NCBI GenBank assembly: GCA_947629985.1 | Contig: CANRFV010000002.1 | Coordinates: 1 to 64,000 of the forward strand | Reading direction: 5' to 3' | Length of the DNA stretch: 64,000 nt | From: an uncultured Clostridia bacterium | GTDB lineage: Bacteria; Bacillota; Clostridia; Christensenellales; CAG-314 | Part shown: in pieces, positions 38,274-46,931 of the stretch | How positions within the stretch are numbered: the first letter of the stretch is position 1 | How the letters are laid out: every line of letters begins with the position of its first letter | Position numbers and translations under genes: made by a program | Notes under the pieces: generated by a model | What the model saw: the letters and a program-made list of their open reading frames with translations, nothing else | Databases searched by the model: none | What the model was told of the DNA's origin: nothing

Positions 38274-38436
38274 ATATCCGTTGACAAAATAAGGGCAAAA
38301 TCGGACCTGTTCCGAAAAATTTTTCTGCCTATCGTAAAAGTCTCTCTACTTATCCGTTGACAAAAACGGGGCGGAATCGGGGGTGTTTGAAAAAATTTCA
38401 TAAAAAATACCCGACATTCGGGAATCCGAACATCGG
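38274..38436. repeat. Two direct repeats and a palindrome upstream of the excisionase gene
   Basis: About 38275-38328 and 38348-38400 are imperfect direct repeats of some 50 bp, each containing ATCCGTTGACAAAA and ending in AAAAATTT. At about 38409-38436 the arms CCCGACATTCGG and CCGAACATCGGG pair in 10 of 12 positions. These could be arm-type integrase or excisionase sites, or promoter and terminator elements of the island. No gene is supported in 38092-38513. Confidence 0.5.
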
Positions 38437-38513
38437 GCGTATGTTATTAAGGAGATTATAAACTGTTTCAAGGGGGAGCGCACGGGTTGGTAAGGCAAAC
38501 CCTTTAATTCTTT

Positions 38514-39473
38514 TTATAATGGCGGAATGTGCCAGTAAATGCCGTCAGGCGTATCTTCTAAATGGATTCCAAATTCAGCGATATAATTTAGAATTTCCTC
38601 GTTCAATTTTTCAAAATGTGGTTCTTTATAAGCATTCACATCGCTAATCATATCTTCTAAAATTAAGAAAATGTTTTGAATATGCTTTTCCAACTTTAAT
38701 TCGACATAAGGGTCTTGTTTTTGTTTGCAATCATAAAAATTTGCATAATGTGAAACCGCATAGATTAAAATAAGAAGGAAAAATTCATTAAACCTTGTCA
38801 AAAAGTCATTCAACGAAATGTTTCTCAAATTGTATTTTCTTCTTTCACTCATGATTCTTTTTTCCATATTTTCTATGTCATCACCATGACTATTTGCGGA
38901 AAAACTATCCTCTCTATAAAATTCGCTCGCACGGCGGCAGGCATAATATTCTTCTAATAATCTATTTGCAATATTGGTAGTAAAACAGCATATATCCATG
39001 CCATATTTAAACGAAGGCGTATATTTGAGTTGCATTTCCACGTGACTTAATTCATGATATAGAATATTCAAAGCCATGCGTCTATTTCGCAATATGAAAT
39101 TTATTCGCTCTTCATCGCAATTTTTTCTGAAAATAAGATCGAAGCAATTATCATCTATAATGTATGACGATAGACCTGCATCTAAAAGCACATAGGTAGC
39201 AGAGGCGTTTTTATCGGAAATGACTTTTCCATAAGCTCTACCAAATTCATTGTTCGTAATGGAAGTATATTCATGTCCCAACTCTCTTTGCAAATCCAAA
39301 GCATCTCTGATAAAATTATCTGTAATTATACATTCTTTTATGCTTGGCAAAAAAGCAAAATTGCTTATTAAGGATTCAATTATCCATTCAAAATACGATT
39401 TAATTTGCTCTCTGTATTCTGACTGTGAAAAATCAATGCCACATATTAAATTTGAATTGTATTTAACAGTCAT
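38514..39473 (-). CDS. Unassigned HExxH protein of the restriction island
   Basis: The 319-aa protein contains ILYHELSHVEM with the zinc-peptidase motif HELSH at residues 140-144, and a downstream LLEEYYACRRA (Glu174/175) that could give the third ligand of a gluzincin-type site. It has no signal peptide or clear membrane helix, so it should act in the cytoplasm. It follows the endonuclease gene by 44 bp on the same strand and is probably co-transcribed. I recognise no named family. It may be a protease with a defence or regulatory role, but that rests on motif and context only. Confidence 0.75.
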   Translation of the reverse strand: MTVKYNSNLICGIDFSQSEYREQIKSYFEWIIESLISNFAFLPSIKECIITDNFIRDALDLQRELGHEYTSITNNEFGRAYGKVISDKNASATYVLLDAGLSSYIIDDNCFDLIFRKNCDEERINFILRNRRMALNILYHELSHVEMQLKYTPSFKYGMDICCFTTNIANRLLEEYYACRRASEFYREDSFSANSHGDDIENMEKRIMSERRKYNLRNISLNDFLTRFNEFFLLILIYAVSHYANFYDCKQKQDPYVELKLEKHIQNIFLILEDMISDVNAYKEPHFEKLNEEILNYIAEFGIHLEDTPDGIYWHIPPL

Positions 39474-39517
39474 CCGTGTTTTCCTGTATAACCCAAATTC
39501 AAATAGATAAATATATA

Positions 39518-41095
39518 TTAACCAAATTTCTTTTTCATTTGGGCGACGATATCTTCTCTATAAAGTTGCATATCCCTTAAATTGTGCTTTCTTTGGGTCA
39601 CATCGACGAAATCATCAATGTTGTATGCCTTTATAAAGTAATTGCCTGCGTCCTCTATAATCATGCCGATAATCGAATTTTTATAAAATTCGCTTGTGTC
39701 GGGGTGAACAACGGGGGCAACAAAGGACAAATAATTCGCGGGGCTATTACATTGGCGCAAATGTCTGATACAATCCGCAGTTTCATTGTTATACTGTTGC
39801 GTTTTATTGCGAATCAGCGTTACTTCAATCAACCAGTTCATAGACGGTGAGGTGACATTGATATCGCCAATGTTGCCCGGCGCGTGCTGATAGGGAATGC
39901 CCTTGTCATCGGCTTTATAGTTCGGCTTGACGATATAATCTCCGCCGTATTTCAGATAAACCAAAATCGAGATGAAAAACTCCAATTTCAACGGCTTCTG
40001 AATATACCAGAACAACTTTTCTCTGCTATCGTTCGAGATGGATTTTATCAATTCGACGATTTTTTCCTCGGTGATCTCATAATCGGAAATAACCTTATTG
40101 AGAACAGCATTATAATCAGACAGCACTCGGCTTTCTTCCTCTCGGAAGGACACGATTTGCGCCAAAAGCGAGGCAGACAAAGCACCTATTTCCTCGAAAT
40201 AGAGAATTTCGTCCTCTTTGGATTCCTCGGACAATGCGCTTTCGTTTTCCAAGAGAAACTCCAAAAAGTCCTTTCGGTTCTCATTGATGGAAACGAGCAA
40301 TATGCCCGATTTGTTTTCGACCGAAATCAAGCCCGTAAGTTGCAACACTCTGAATACGGTATTGCCATAATCATTGACGACCGTCTGTTGCTTATTGACC
40401 TTTGTATGTAAATTATCAATCTCGCTATAATGATCGACGATATATTGATACATGGCGTCAATATCCCCGCCCAATTTGACGGACTGAATCAAAGCAATAA
40501 AGCCGTCCACGTCGCCGTCATCGCTGAACAAAGAAAGAATAAACTGCGGATAAGAAAGGCTTCTGCCGCTTTCTTTCAACTTCAACAGCACTTTCAAGAT
40601 AAAGGAAAAGTAATTGAAGTCGTTCAACACGCGACGATAGGGAGATTTGCGCCAAAACCGCATACATTGCAACGCAAATGCTTCAGAAACTTCCAACTCA
40701 TTTTTCAGAAGCGACTTTGCCACGGGAGAAAGTCTGATTTTATCATTGTACTGCGTATAGATAAAGCCAAGCTCCGACAAAGTTTTCAGATAGCGTGTGA
40801 AAGCCGCTTGATAGCCAGTCGGGAATCCCCATTCATTGTTATGCTTCAAATGCGCTTTGATAAATGCTTTTATATCATCTTCGGTGGCATTATCGACATC
40901 AAGGCTATCGCTGTCAATCGCCCGATATACGAATAAATCTTTGTATATCTCCAAAATGCGCGCGTCATCAAGGATTTTGCCCTCATGCTTGGCAAATACC
41001 GACAGGATAGCGGGGTATCTTTCGGGGTTGCGGACGGCTACTTCCATAGCCATCTGCTTATACAGTCGTTTCCCGTGATGTACTTTATTCGGCAT
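39518..41095 (-). CDS. AlwI-family-like Type IIS restriction endonuclease
   Basis: The 525-aa protein has N-terminal winged-helix-like recognition segments and a C-terminal PD-(D/E)xK nuclease region: Glu372, then YIVKPNY, HAPGNIGDI (Asp411) and LIEVTL (Glu424). The order and spacing resemble the AlwI/BspD6I group, which recognises short asymmetric sites such as GGATC or GAGTC and cuts outside them. It follows the double methyltransferase by 11 bp with GGGAG before the ATG. The recognition sequence cannot be read from the protein. Confidence 0.82.
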   Translation of the reverse strand: MPNKVHHGKRLYKQMAMEVAVRNPERYPAILSVFAKHEGKILDDARILEIYKDLFVYRAIDSDSLDVDNATEDDIKAFIKAHLKHNNEWGFPTGYQAAFTRYLKTLSELGFIYTQYNDKIRLSPVAKSLLKNELEVSEAFALQCMRFWRKSPYRRVLNDFNYFSFILKVLLKLKESGRSLSYPQFILSLFSDDGDVDGFIALIQSVKLGGDIDAMYQYIVDHYSEIDNLHTKVNKQQTVVNDYGNTVFRVLQLTGLISVENKSGILLVSINENRKDFLEFLLENESALSEESKEDEILYFEEIGALSASLLAQIVSFREEESRVLSDYNAVLNKVISDYEITEEKIVELIKSISNDSREKLFWYIQKPLKLEFFISILVYLKYGGDYIVKPNYKADDKGIPYQHAPGNIGDINVTSPSMNWLIEVTLIRNKTQQYNNETADCIRHLRQCNSPANYLSFVAPVVHPDTSEFYKNSIIGMIIEDAGNYFIKAYNIDDFVDVTQRKHNLRDMQLYREDIVAQMKKKFG

Positions 41096-41106
41096 AACAA
41101 TCTCCC

Positions 41107-43272
41107 TTAATTCTTCTTATAGTTGGTGACAAGAACTTCCCGATGGGCTTCCTTACGCACATTGCTGTGATAGTTGATATAGGTACTCGACACTTCATGG
41201 ACGTGATACTTTTTCGCCCATTCTTCAAAAATTGCGTTCGTCTGCCCCTTATCTTCAATCAAATTCGAGATAGCGAATCTCACGCCTTTTGCATTCAACT
41301 CGTCAAGCAAGCCGAGGAGATCCCGTTCGTCTGCTTCTGACCAAATCTTATTGTATTCCGAATTTGAAATCAAATAAGGCGGGTCTAAATAGACGAAATC
41401 ACCGCTATAGAAATTCCAATAATGCAGGAAATTTCTGAAATCCAGTTGATAGAACAATACTTCATTTTGCGTACAGAAACGAAAGTAATAATTCAATGCG
41501 GAAATGACATTTTGATTCAAGTCCACATTTCCGACGGGGAGATTGAAGTCGCCATTTCTATTAAAACGCAACATTCGGTTAAACCCATAAATCAGCAACA
41601 CATATAAAAGCTCCATATTGCTTTTGTCTGCATTGAAGTCCCGACGCATTTCCTCATAACCGTCTTTATTGAACCTTGCAAAGTAGGTTTTTACAAATTG
41701 TGCTTTCAGCTCTTGCGGAATAATATCCTGCCTGTACGACGCGCTTAACCTATACTTTTCTTCTATTTGAGAAATAATATCGAAAAAGGTTTGCGGTGAA
41801 TGAGCGTAACGATTGAGCATATTATGGAGTTTAATCATATAGCTATCCACATCGCCTAACACATATCGGGCGGCATGGACATTCAAAAATGAACTTCCAC
41901 CGCCGCAGAACGGCTCGTAATAAGTATTGATATCGGCAGGGAACAGCGGCAAAAGCTGTTTCATGAGCTTGTATTTATCTCCCACATAGAAAAACGGCGA
42001 ACGGACAATGGAAGATATCGTCGGCACTTCTTCAAATTTCCCGACTTCCGTAATGAAAATATATTCTTTATGATTCTGAATGTCCGTTTTTCCTGCATTA
42101 AAGGCTTTGAACGGCACTTCAAATCTATTCGTTTTCCCTTTCTTGCTTAAAATTCGTTCGATATCCTCCAAAGTCATCTTGTTTTCGGAGGAAGAACTCT
42201 TTGAATTGTAGGTATTGTTGTAAGACACCACAATGAACTTGCAGGAGAGTTTTTCTATCAAATCGGCAAAGGCGATCTTTGCCGAATTAGAGCAATATGC
42301 GCTCATGTTTTCGACGGGAGGTTTTAAGGCTGTCCCTTGAAGTTGCGGCTTCTCCCATTTTGTAATGTTTTCCAAAACATGATAGAATCTGCTGTATTGA
42401 CGAGAAGAATAAGGGGGATCGATGTAGACGATATCTGCCTTGACAAAAGATGCCAAAGCGTTGGCATCTTCCCGAAAAATATCCACGGACTTTCCCAAAG
42501 CAAGCGTATCATAAGGCGTAATCAACTCAAAGGAAAAACTACGAGCAATATCCCGATTTTTGAAATACGCTTCATAATGCCCGACGGTATTCGCGCATTT
42601 ATCGAATGAGTACAAAAGAGATGCCAATAAGATGCTATACTCTCTTTCATTAAGAGTATCTTTATTATCTTCTATATCCTGCCGAATATAACCGATTGCC
42701 CGTGCATCCCCAACTTCAAAATACTTTCCACCAAAATTAAGCGAAACATAGTTATCTTCCAAAGAATCGACATTCAAATCATCGTATCGCTTTTTGAAAG
42801 AGAATAGTTTTTGCATATCAAACGGTGCGCATTGGAAAAATGCTTTATAAATAACTTCGTTGGAATACAAAAAGTCGTTTAATATCAAGTGCTGAAACTC
42901 GCCCAAAAGAGCGTCCGTAACGACACCCGTTCCCGCAAAGATATCGCAAAACGATTCGCAATCGGGGCAATTTTCGAGAATAAGCCCTTTAATCCAATCT
43001 TTTAATTTGAGCTTGCTGCCCGTATAACGCCGATTACCGATCTTGAATTTAGGGGAAACCTCGCCTTCTTTTAAGCCCAAAAGATAATCGGCTGAAATTT
43101 GAAACCTCAAACAAATATCGCGCAATGTTTCAAAACTCGGCTTGCTCTTTCCCGCTATCCAATCGCTGACTTGGGATTGATTGACCCGAACTGCCGTAGC
43201 AAAAGAAATCTGATTTAAGCTGTTGCTCTCAATCAAATTTGTAATTACTCGTGAAAATGAAGTATTCGCCAT
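41107..43272 (-). CDS. HTH fused to two adenine methyltransferase domains
   Basis: The 721-aa protein joins three parts. Residues about 5-70 are a Cro/CI-type HTH (ISFATAVRVNQSQVSDWIAG). The first methyltransferase has CDIFAGTGVV (about 110) and IDPPYSSRQYSRFYH (DPPY at about 285). The second has the D12/Dam pattern: FFYVGDKYKLMKQLLPLFP, YYEPFCGGGSSFL and LDPPYLISN (DPPY at about 630). Two N6-adenine domains in one chain fit the need to modify both strands of an asymmetric site, as in M.FokI. The HTH probably represses its own promoter. The start is the third in-frame ATG with AGGT upstream; the ATG at 43290 would be leaderless. Confidence 0.88.
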   Translation of the reverse strand: MANTSFSRVITNLIESNSLNQISFATAVRVNQSQVSDWIAGKSKPSFETLRDICLRFQISADYLLGLKEGEVSPKFKIGNRRYTGSKLKLKDWIKGLILENCPDCESFCDIFAGTGVVTDALLGEFQHLILNDFLYSNEVIYKAFFQCAPFDMQKLFSFKKRYDDLNVDSLEDNYVSLNFGGKYFEVGDARAIGYIRQDIEDNKDTLNEREYSILLASLLYSFDKCANTVGHYEAYFKNRDIARSFSFELITPYDTLALGKSVDIFREDANALASFVKADIVYIDPPYSSRQYSRFYHVLENITKWEKPQLQGTALKPPVENMSAYCSNSAKIAFADLIEKLSCKFIVVSYNNTYNSKSSSSENKMTLEDIERILSKKGKTNRFEVPFKAFNAGKTDIQNHKEYIFITEVGKFEEVPTISSIVRSPFFYVGDKYKLMKQLLPLFPADINTYYEPFCGGGSSFLNVHAARYVLGDVDSYMIKLHNMLNRYAHSPQTFFDIISQIEEKYRLSASYRQDIIPQELKAQFVKTYFARFNKDGYEEMRRDFNADKSNMELLYVLLIYGFNRMLRFNRNGDFNLPVGNVDLNQNVISALNYYFRFCTQNEVLFYQLDFRNFLHYWNFYSGDFVYLDPPYLISNSEYNKIWSEADERDLLGLLDELNAKGVRFAISNLIEDKGQTNAIFEEWAKKYHVHEVSSTYINYHSNVRKEAHREVLVTNYKKN

Positions 43273-43296
43273 GTCATTACCTAATTTCATAGTCTT

Positions 43297-43325
43297 ATTA
43301 TAACACAAATTTTCGCGTTTGGCAA
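43297..43325 (-). promoter_or_regulatory. Promoter of the restriction-modification operon
   Basis: On the minus strand TTGCCA, 17 bp and TATAAT. The box ends 6 nt before the first usable ATG at 43290 and 24 nt before the ATG at 43272. A repressor bound here would control both modification and restriction. Confidence 0.75.
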
Positions 43326-43456
43326 CAAGTTTTATGGGTATTGCGATATTTCTTTATAAATTGCCAAATTTTACACCCTACGATTTACACCCATATTACA
43401 CCCGAACAGAATAAAGCAAGATAAAAGTTATCGCGCAAAACGCGCAATAGACAAAA

Positions 43457-43522
43457 AAACAGGCGTTCAAAACGCAAAAAACGGCTGTTTTCAGCCGTTT
43501 TGAACGTTATAAAACCTGTTTC
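43457..43522. repeat. Large nested palindrome at the right end of the island
   Basis: AAACAGG-CGTTCAAAACG and CGTTTTGAACG...CCTGTTT are inverted around an inner AACGGCTG/CAGCCGTT hairpin (43475-43501). It ends 7 bp before the tRNA core, so it may be an integrase arm site as well as a terminator. Confidence 0.6.
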
Positions 43523-43528
43523 TGCTTG

Positions 43529-43572
43529 CTCCTAAGGGGCAATTGTGGGTTCGATCCCCGCCGGGTCTACCA
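43529..43572 (+). pseudogene. 3' half of the interrupted tRNA-Arg (CCT)
   Basis: It begins in the anticodon loop (CTCCTAA), continues with GGGGC, variable loop, T-arm GGGTTCGATCC and acceptor strand CGGGTCT, and ends with ACCA. Upstream is island DNA rather than a D-arm. It complements the 5' half at 35868-35907. Confidence 0.88.
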
Positions 43573-44076
43573 TTTCTGCCGCATATATGCGGCGCAATAC
43601 GGCGTCAAACTCCGCTTGCCTTGGGTCATTTACGCCAAGTAAACTCCCCATCGGCAATGCTCGTTTTCCTTGTCTTGCTTGTATCTCTGCGGCAGAAAGC
43701 GAATGCGGATTTGACGTCCATAACTTTACAACAAACAACGCAAGGAGAAAAAATCTCTTTGCGTTATTTGTTGGCGGGAAGAGAACCCACAGGTTCGCTC
43801 GGCCGAGCCGCAGGCGAACGCCACGTAGCGAATCTTACAAAAACGCAAACACGGCACAACGCAAAAACATCGCACGTAAAATAACCGTAGCACGGTTGCG
43901 GCAAATCCAACAAAGGGCAATCTACCGCTCAAAAGACGCTTGCAATACAAAAGAGCAACGGCAACGTTGGTTGTCTTTTGGGAACATCGCTATTACTTTT
44001 AGTGTGTTTTACGGCTGTTGACAAGTTGCGCAAACGTTCGCACTTGCTTACGCGTAAAGCAAATTGCCTACCCGTG
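43573..44076. other. Intergenic stretch right of the island
   Basis: No gene is supported. 43730-43772 is an 18-bp hairpin (ACAACGCAAGGAGA / TCTCTTTGCGTT) with A- and T-rich flanks, probably a terminator for the former tRNA transcript. Confidence 0.55.
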
Positions 44077-44106
44077 TTGACAGCGGCGGCGCGCACGTGT
44101 TACAAT
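44077..44106 (+). promoter_or_regulatory. Likely promoter of the acyltransferase gene
   Basis: TTGACA, 18 bp and TACAAT, giving an untranslated leader of about 170 nt before the gene. Confidence 0.65.
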
Positions 44107-44285
44107 ATTTACGGTTCGGCGCACAATACGCCGCGTTATTATTTTTACGGAGTAACGCCGTCAGGTAAACAAACCAAGCCCGACGAAAAAATGCCGCGCA
44201 AAAGGTTACCCAACGTGCAATCGAATACAAAAAATATTATTTATGTGTGAGAGACGGTTGAGCACACAGCGAATAAGGAGAAATT

Positions 44286-45425
44286 ATGAGCGAAACTACA
44301 CCATCTGCTGCGTCCACGCGCGAAACTGTCAATCCCTATCTCAGCCAAAAACTAAAATTGCTGTCGTTTGTTGCAATGATATGCGTTGTGTTTATTCACG
44401 CTTACAATTACACGGATACGTTTTTGCAGCCGTCCACAATGCTTACGGAAGGGCTAAGCGGCGGACCGATCGTACAATTTTTGATAAGCAACGCGCTTGC
44501 TCGGTTTGCAACGCCGCTGTTTTTTGCCATATCGGGCTATTTGTTTTTTGCCGCGTTTGGCAAGTTTACGTTCAAAAAATACTTTGTAAAGTTAGGCAAC
44601 CGTGCGCGCACGGTTTTGCTGCCCTACGCAATATGGGTTGCGCTGTGGACGGGCATTGCCGCGCTTACCGTGTTGGCGGTGGGCATGGACTACTTTCCCA
44701 TACTTAACGAAAAACTCGGCAAGTTATTTGCGGGCGAATGGTGGCGGGTGCTTAACGATCCCGTGCCTTTCCAAGCCTGGTATCTGTTGGATTTGTTCAA
44801 ACTTGCCCTTTTGTCGCCGGTAATTTACTTTGCGGTAAAATATCTGCGCTGGGGCGCGCCGTTGATTTTTGCCGTGCTGTGGGCAATGGATTATTCCATA
44901 CCTTATTATTTTCCCAACTGCGACGGAATGTTTTTCTTTACGCTGGGTGCGTATTTTGCCGTGCGCGAAATAAAATTTCCCGGCAAGGAACACCCCATCA
45001 AACGCAACGCGCTGTCGTACATAATACCCTGCGTGTGGGTTGCGTTGTGCATTACGTACGCGATGCTGTCGGCGGCGGCAAAACAAATAAATGTGCCTTG
45101 GTATGTGCTGTCCGCTCTGTACAAACTCAACCAGATATTGGGATTTTGCTCTGTATTTATTTTGTACGACTTTGTTTCGGACAAAGTTATACACAGCAAA
45201 TTTGTAAACGTTGTCGCTTCGGGGTCGTTTTTCGTTTACATTTTGCACGAGCCGCTGCAACATATGATGTTCCAGTTGATACTTAAATACACCAATGCCG
45301 ATTGGGCGCACATGCTGTGCTACTTTTTGTTGCCCGCAACGATAATAGCAACGGCTATCGGTTTGTCGGTGGGAATACGCGCGCTATGCCCCAAACTGCA
45401 CTCGGTACTTACGGGCGGCAGATAA
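44286..45425 (+). CDS. Acyltransferase-3 family membrane protein
   Basis: The 379-aa protein has about ten hydrophobic helices and the acyltransferase-3 pattern: KLLSFVAMICVVFIHAYN near the N-terminus (the conserved His is in VFIHAYN), RFATPLFFAISGYLFF and a late FVYILHEPL. The family transfers acetyl, succinyl or other acyl groups to surface glycans or antibiotics. It has AAGGAG 6-7 nt before the ATG and its own terminator. The acceptor is unknown. Confidence 0.9.
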   Translation: MSETTPSAASTRETVNPYLSQKLKLLSFVAMICVVFIHAYNYTDTFLQPSTMLTEGLSGGPIVQFLISNALARFATPLFFAISGYLFFAAFGKFTFKKYFVKLGNRARTVLLPYAIWVALWTGIAALTVLAVGMDYFPILNEKLGKLFAGEWWRVLNDPVPFQAWYLLDLFKLALLSPVIYFAVKYLRWGAPLIFAVLWAMDYSIPYYFPNCDGMFFFTLGAYFAVREIKFPGKEHPIKRNALSYIIPCVWVALCITYAMLSAAAKQINVPWYVLSALYKLNQILGFCSVFILYDFVSDKVIHSKFVNVVASGSFFVYILHEPLQHMMFQLILKYTNADWAHMLCYFLLPATIIATAIGLSVGIRALCPKLHSVLTGGR

Positions 45426-45442
45426 CGCCGCAAAACATAACA

Positions 45443-45478
45443 AAACGGCGGCAGGCGCGTTACGCTTGCCGCCGTTTT
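45443..45478 (+). terminator. Terminator of the acyltransferase gene
   Basis: AACGGCGGCA-GCG / CGC-TGCCGCCGTT followed by TTTTTATTTT. Confidence 0.9.
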
Positions 45479-45616
45479 TATTTTGCCGTTTACGCGGCGT
45501 GATATGACGTTTTTCTTTAAGCCGCGCGCGTCCGTCCGCCGAGCCGACAACGGGCACAACATACAACACAGCCGCCCTGATTACATTTGTTGTAAGCGCA
45601 AATTGCGCCGCAACTT

Positions 45617-46381
45617 TTACTTACCTTCGCGCGGTTGCTTTGCGGCTTTTTTGCAGCGCGTTTTGGCGCTGAATTTTTCCTTGTTTTGTTTAAGGTGTTC
45701 CTTCAACTGCTCCATATACTCAAACGGAAACATAAATTTGGGGTGCTTATCTTCAAATTCCTTAACCTTGTCGTTAATGGTCTCTTTGAGTTTTTCGTAA
45801 TGCACAACAATTTCGTGTTCCTGCGCAAATTTGCGTATTTTTGCAGACAGGCGCATAGAATGGGCAAAGTCGATAATAAAAACGCCCGACGCAATACCCA
45901 CAACGTAAGAGAACTCGATGTTGTCCACAAACCATAACAGCATTGCCACAAGTTTGTCGGTCATAAGAAAGTAAAATGCCGCCGCAACAACAAGCCACAA
46001 CAGCGAAAACAGCGGGCAAATAAGCCCCTGAATGTTACCCCATTGCTTGGAATAATCCCACAGACGAATCTTCATACCCTTGATGAATATAAGCCCGGCT
46101 ATGTATTCGATAAGAGTCATTACAACGCCCATTATCACAATGATAAGCAACGCGTCCAGCCACTCGTGCCCCGTATGTATGGGCAAAAACGACAGCGCAA
46201 ACAACCCCACCGTACCGAAACCGTACAAAGGCAAGCACGGTCCCGTCAAAAAGCCGGGGTTGATCCACCGCTTTGCCGAAAAGAAACGCCGAAACAGCAC
46301 TTCGATACACCAACCGACAGTACTGCCCACAAAAAAGAAAAATATTCCCGCCAATATGTAATCGACAACCGTATCCCACAT
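45617..46381 (-). CDS. DUF1113/CmpB-type membrane protein
   Basis: The 254-aa protein has about five membrane helices and the motif VGSTVGWCIEVLFRR then WINPGFLTGPCLPLYGFGT, which identifies the putative ABC-transporter permease group (DUF1113). The C-terminal 75 residues are charged and coiled-coil-like (EHEIVVHYEKLKETINDKVKEF as residue span about 178-200). The start is placed at MWDTVVDYIL with AAGGAAG upstream; the longer upstream frame lacks support. No ATPase partner is adjacent, so the transporter role is doubtful. Confidence 0.8.
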   Translation of the reverse strand: MWDTVVDYILAGIFFFFVGSTVGWCIEVLFRRFFSAKRWINPGFLTGPCLPLYGFGTVGLFALSFLPIHTGHEWLDALLIIVIMGVVMTLIEYIAGLIFIKGMKIRLWDYSKQWGNIQGLICPLFSLLWLVVAAAFYFLMTDKLVAMLLWFVDNIEFSYVVGIASGVFIIDFAHSMRLSAKIRKFAQEHEIVVHYEKLKETINDKVKEFEDKHPKFMFPFEYMEQLKEHLKQNKEKFSAKTRCKKAAKQPREGK

Positions 46382-46547
46382 AACAAAAATCTTCCTTGGT
46401 ACGTTATTTTCGTGCGAATATCTACGTCTGCGCACAACGCGCGGCGCAACACCACTATTATAACATTGCCCCCGCAAAAGTCAATATACAAATTTACGCA
46501 CCCAAAACAAGCGCGTGGCAACAAGGTTTGCACTACAAACAACATTG

Positions 46548-46917
46548 CCTACGGCAGTGCAACATTGCCCTTGGGCAAATATTTCGCTACGCGAAGTGAT
46601 AGTATTTGCTGCCGCAAATAGTGATATTTTTTCGCCTGCGGCGAAAAAGTGAGATTTACGCGCAAGCGCGTAAGTGAAATTGTTTGCTACGCAAACAGTT
46701 GCGGCGTTGTTTAGTTGGAATAACTTTAAGCAATAAAAAATAATTGCCGAAGGAGAATATCTTTTCGGTAATAATAATTTTCAAATAATGTCAACCTTAA
46801 CTTTGCCGTCAGGCAAAATAACACTTTTCCGCTGAAAGCGGAAAAATAACACTCGCCGCAGGCGAATAACACTTACGCGCTTGCGCGTAAATAACACTGT
46901 TCGCCTAAGCGAACACA
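46548..46917. repeat. Modular palindrome array, copy B
   Basis: It has the same core as 8543-8905 (CAGTTGCGGCGTTGTTTA, hairpin TTGCCGAA...TTCGGTAA, CAAATAATGTCAACCTTAAC), but its flanking palindromes are largely different, for example TACGCGC-aa-GCGCGTA, TTTTCGCC-tgc-GGCGAAAA and GTTCGC-ctaa-GCGAAC. Linkers are AGTGATATT/AGTGAGATT on the left and AATAACACT on the right. It ends about 15 bp from the stop codon of the cation transporter gene. Confidence 0.85.
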
Positions 46918-46931
46918 GCGAACGAGCGAAT

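Larger units (their letters stand above)
35899..43537. mobile_element. Integrated island in tRNA-Arg (about 7.6 kb)
   Basis: The 9-bp core CTCCTAAGG occurs at both ends (35899-35907 and 43529-43537) within the anticodon loop of the same tRNA gene. Inside are an intact tRNA-Arg, a tyrosine integrase next to the left end, an excisionase-like gene and a restriction-modification set. Island genes lack the GCG-rich wording of the flanks. No conjugation or replication genes are seen, so it is a small integrative element. Confidence 0.85.

Noticed and set aside
43532..43738. Minus-strand ORF ending DPAGIEPTIAP
   Set aside because: It is antisense to the tRNA 3' half; PAGIEPT peptides are typical translations of antisense tRNA. 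The rest has no ribosome binding site.
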